Assembly (NCBI RefSeq): GCF_004342065.1
Contig: NZ_SLZU01000008.1
Location: 62,001 to 126,000 of the forward strand
From: Primorskyibacter sedentarius
GTDB taxonomy: Bacteria > Pseudomonadota > Alphaproteobacteria > Rhodobacterales > Rhodobacteraceae
DNA length: 64,000 nt
Reading direction: 5' to 3'
The number at the start of each line of letters is the position of its first letter. Positions within the stretch are counted from its first letter, which is position 1. The notes beneath the pieces were generated by a model. It did not search any database, was not told where the DNA came from, and was given only the letters and a program-made list of their open reading frames with translations. The position numbers were made by a program, and so were the translations under genes. This document shows positions 62,203 to 64,000 of this stretch, one piece after another.

Positions 62203-62745
62203 ATGACAAGAAAACCCTCCGTTTACGCCGCCGTCATTGCCGCGTCATTTGGCGTGGCACTCCCTCAAACCCTGCTGGCCGACGCGCCGGTCATCCAGAC
62301 CGTCGGGCCAGTCATCCACCTTGCGGACAACCTTGACGAAGAGGCCATGCTTGGCTGGTGCATCGACACGGAAGGTCGCGGCCTGGGCGACCAACTGCAC
62401 GCGCATTCCTGCAAGCCGACCGGCGATGACGTGCTGTTTTCCTTTGCGCCCGACACCGGCATGATCGAATCCGCGACCTACGCGGGCATGTGCATGGCCT
62501 ATAATGCGCCGGACAGTGCGGAAAACCCGTTCGGGTTGATCGCGTGTGACGAGGCGGACCAGACGCAGCATTTTGCCTATGACGAGGCCAGCATGGAGAT
62601 CCATCTGGCCGATGATGCAGCGCAATGCGTGACGGTCGCGCCGGTCATTGACGATGCGGGCCCCTTCCAGTCACGCGATCTGCTTCTGGCCGCCTGTGAG
62701 GATCTGGAACCAAGCTTCAAGCAGTGGGTCATTCGCGGCGAGTAA
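62203..62745 (+). CDS. Secreted six-cysteine protein, ricin-B trefoil-like
   Basis: 180 residues. The signal peptide VYAAVIAASFGVALPQTLLA is cleaved before DAPVIQTVGP. The mature part has six cysteines spaced as CIDTEG, HSCKPT, GMCMAY, ACDEADQTQHF, QCVTVAP and ACEDLEPSFKQW. C-x(n)-Q-x-W/F endings recur about every 40-45 residues, the pattern of ricin-B-type beta-trefoils. A sugar-binding or inhibitor role is possible but unproved. AGGA seven bases upstream supports the start. It follows the ABC exporter by 40 bases and is ended by a strong terminator. Confidence 0.75.
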   Translation: MTRKPSVYAAVIAASFGVALPQTLLADAPVIQTVGPVIHLADNLDEEAMLGWCIDTEGRGLGDQLHAHSCKPTGDDVLFSFAPDTGMIESATYAGMCMAYNAPDSAENPFGLIACDEADQTQHFAYDEASMEIHLADDAAQCVTVAPVIDDAGPFQSRDLLLAACEDLEPSFKQWVIRGE

Positions 62746-62833
62746 GCGACGTCAGGGCCGACAGCGCGCCGTACCCGACCACCGGGATGTGCCGTTGTTG
62801 GCCCCGAGACTGTGAACAGTGAAAAGCCGAAGA

Positions 62834-62862
62834 GTGCCGCCACAACCGGCGGCACCTTTTTT
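62834..62862 (+). terminator. Rho-independent terminator after secreted-protein gene
   Basis: GTGCCGCC (62834-62841) pairs perfectly with GGCGGCAC (62848-62855) around ACAACC and is followed by C and six T. It closes the transcript of the ABC exporter and trefoil-like genes. Confidence 0.88.
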
Positions 62863-62932
62863 AACGTCGCGCCGTGGCTGACCGCCCTGCGGAACTTATG
62901 GCAGAAGGCACGCCGGCGACCGCAGACAGGCC

Positions 62933-63808
62933 CTATGCGGTTTCCCGCACGAGGGTCAGATCGAATTGGACGCGCAGCCAGTCACCCTCGACCTTGCCGG
63001 ACAGATCGAAGCCCTGATCCGGGAATGTGCCTGCTGGCATGTCCTCGTAATGCATCACCAGATCTTCGCGCACGCCGAACACGGCGTCCTGATCCAGATA
63101 GGGATCATCGGCGGCGAAAACCTCGGACACCAGCGTGCGGTATCCTTGGGCCTTGACGATGAAATGCAGATGGCTGGGCCGCCAGGCGTGACGCCCGGTG
63201 GCGTCCAGCAACGCGCCGCCCGGCCCGTCGGTGGGCACCTCGTAGCTGACCGGTTTGACGGTGGTGAAGGCATACCGCCCGTCGGCGCCTACCGTCTGGA
63301 TGCCGTGGAAGGAATAGGTGTCCTGTTCCTCGTCCTGACTGGAATAGAGCCCGTTGGGCGCGGTCTGCCAGATGTCGATGGCGGCACCTTCGATCGGATT
63401 GCCGTCCATATCACGCACGACACCCGTAGCCAGCAGCACATTGCCCTGGTAATGCCGCTTCATGTCGTAGCCCAGCGGGATCGGCGGCGCGCCCGAGACA
63501 TGGAACGGCCCCAGCACCGATGACGAGGTGCCACCGGGCACCGTGTTGACCATGTCGACCAGCGAGGAGACACCCAAGAGGTCGCTGAGCAGGACCATTT
63601 CGTGACGCTCCTTGTCGGAAATCTCGCCCGCCCATTCCAGCATCTCGATGCCTTTTTCCCATTCGGCATGGGTCAGGTTGACCTCTTTGACAAAGGCATG
63701 CAGGTGGCGGGTCAGCGACATCAGAACCTCTTTCAGGCGAGGATCGGTGTCCTTGCCCATGTAGCCCTGAAAGGCGTCGGTGATGTTGTCCTTGGTGACA
63801 TTGCGCAT
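62933..63808 (-). CDS. Intradiol ring-cleavage dioxygenase (hydroxyquinol/catechol 1,2-type)
   Basis: Non-heme Fe(III) enzyme inserting O2 between vicinal hydroxyls of a catechol or hydroxyquinol. 291 residues, close to hydroxyquinol 1,2-dioxygenases. Iron ligands are all present: Tyr155 (NGLYSS), Tyr179 (DGRYAF), His213 and His215 (RPSHLHF). The N-terminal helical dimerisation domain includes LLGVSSLVDMVNTVPGGTSS, typical of the hydroxyquinol subgroup. ATG 63808 has AGGAG seven bases upstream. If hydroxyquinol is the substrate the product is maleylacetate, and a downstream reductase would be expected nearby. Confidence 0.88.
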   Translation of the reverse strand: MRNVTKDNITDAFQGYMGKDTDPRLKEVLMSLTRHLHAFVKEVNLTHAEWEKGIEMLEWAGEISDKERHEMVLLSDLLGVSSLVDMVNTVPGGTSSSVLGPFHVSGAPPIPLGYDMKRHYQGNVLLATGVVRDMDGNPIEGAAIDIWQTAPNGLYSSQDEEQDTYSFHGIQTVGADGRYAFTTVKPVSYEVPTDGPGGALLDATGRHAWRPSHLHFIVKAQGYRTLVSEVFAADDPYLDQDAVFGVREDLVMHYEDMPAGTFPDQGFDLSGKVEGDWLRVQFDLTLVRETA

Positions 63809-63942
63809 TGGCGGTTGCTCCTTTGGTTCAGGATGGCAAGGCAAGGTTGCAGAGGCGGGCCGCGGGCGGGGCCCCGGGTGCGATCGAGAGGATCATGGGC
63901 GCGGCGCCCGCGGGGTATCGGCTTTGCCCTGCACGGATGAGA

Positions 63943-64000
63943 TCATTCGGCTGCCACTTTGTGCAAATCGGCCTCGTCCACGATCGGGCTGGAACATATT
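63943..64000 (-). CDS. C-terminal end of a gene running off the window
   Basis: The last 18 codons (CSSPIVDEADLHKVAAE then TGA) are open to the right edge in the direction of the dioxygenase gene, with 134 bases between them. The fragment is too short to identify. A maleylacetate reductase, whose C-terminus often contains an NPxPVDEAxLR-like segment, would fit the pathway but is a guess. Confidence 0.4.
   Translation of the reverse strand, partial: ICSSPIVDEADLHKVAAE

Overview
The window looks like part of a large extrachromosomal replicon (chromid or megaplasmid) of a marine Rhodobacteraceae (Roseobacter-type alphaproteobacterium). This rests on high GC, the alphaproteobacterial character of the transporters and regulators, and a plasmid replication-partition module at 35.3-40.7 kb. 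That module holds ParB, ParA, an origin with iteron-like repeats, a Rep_3-type initiator and a tyrosine recombinase. An RsgA-type GTPase and a tRNA-Lys(UUU) gene in the same window suggest either a chromid or a plasmid integrated into a chromosome; the sequence alone cannot decide.

0-6.2 kb: a catabolic locus in decay. An aldehyde dehydrogenase cut by the left edge and two GntR/FCD regulators are intact. Between them lie recognisable remnants of an EamA permease, a dipeptide-type ABC transporter (binding protein, permease, ATPase), an enolase-superfamily enzyme and a sugar-type ABC permease. 6.2-11.9 kb: a sulfatase, an RTX protein with five PPC-like domains suited to type I secretion, and a class I/II aminotransferase.

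11.9-20 kb: a pectin or rhamnogalacturonan utilisation operon. An AraC regulator is divergent from permease-permease-ATPase-binding protein, followed by a GH28 polygalacturonase-like enzyme and a GH105 unsaturated glucuronyl hydrolase. 20-28.4 kb: lipoprotein, tRNA-Lys, luciferase-like monooxygenase, M29 aminopeptidase, DgoK and DgoA (2-keto-3-deoxygalactonate catabolism), MATE exporter and a YegD-like Hsp70. 28.4-35.2 kb: a ROK repressor divergent from a CUT2 sugar ABC operon (frcBCA type), then dienelactone hydrolase, CbiX-like chelatase and DUF454.

35.3-40.7 kb: the replication module. 41-45.8 kb: RsgA, a lytic transglycosylase with SPOR-like tail, a 22-24 residue membrane peptide, a membrane-anchored unknown, DUF421 and MgtC. 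45.8-51.3 kb: LysR divergent from a quaternary-amine ABC transporter translationally coupled to an alpha/beta hydrolase; its permease carries an unusual N-terminal extension. 51.3-57.6 kb: TetR and a complete tripartite RND efflux system with a clear operator palindrome. 57.7-62.8 kb: DUF1499 protein, a heterodimeric ABC exporter with one degenerate ATP site, and a secreted six-cysteine trefoil-like protein. 62.9-64 kb: hydroxyquinol-type intradiol dioxygenase and the C-terminus of another gene.

Functionally the window is a scavenging island: importers for plant or algal sugars, osmolyte-type amines and (formerly) peptides, the enzymes that process their cargo, and export pumps. Several transporter operons carry GC-rich hairpins beside the binding-protein gene.
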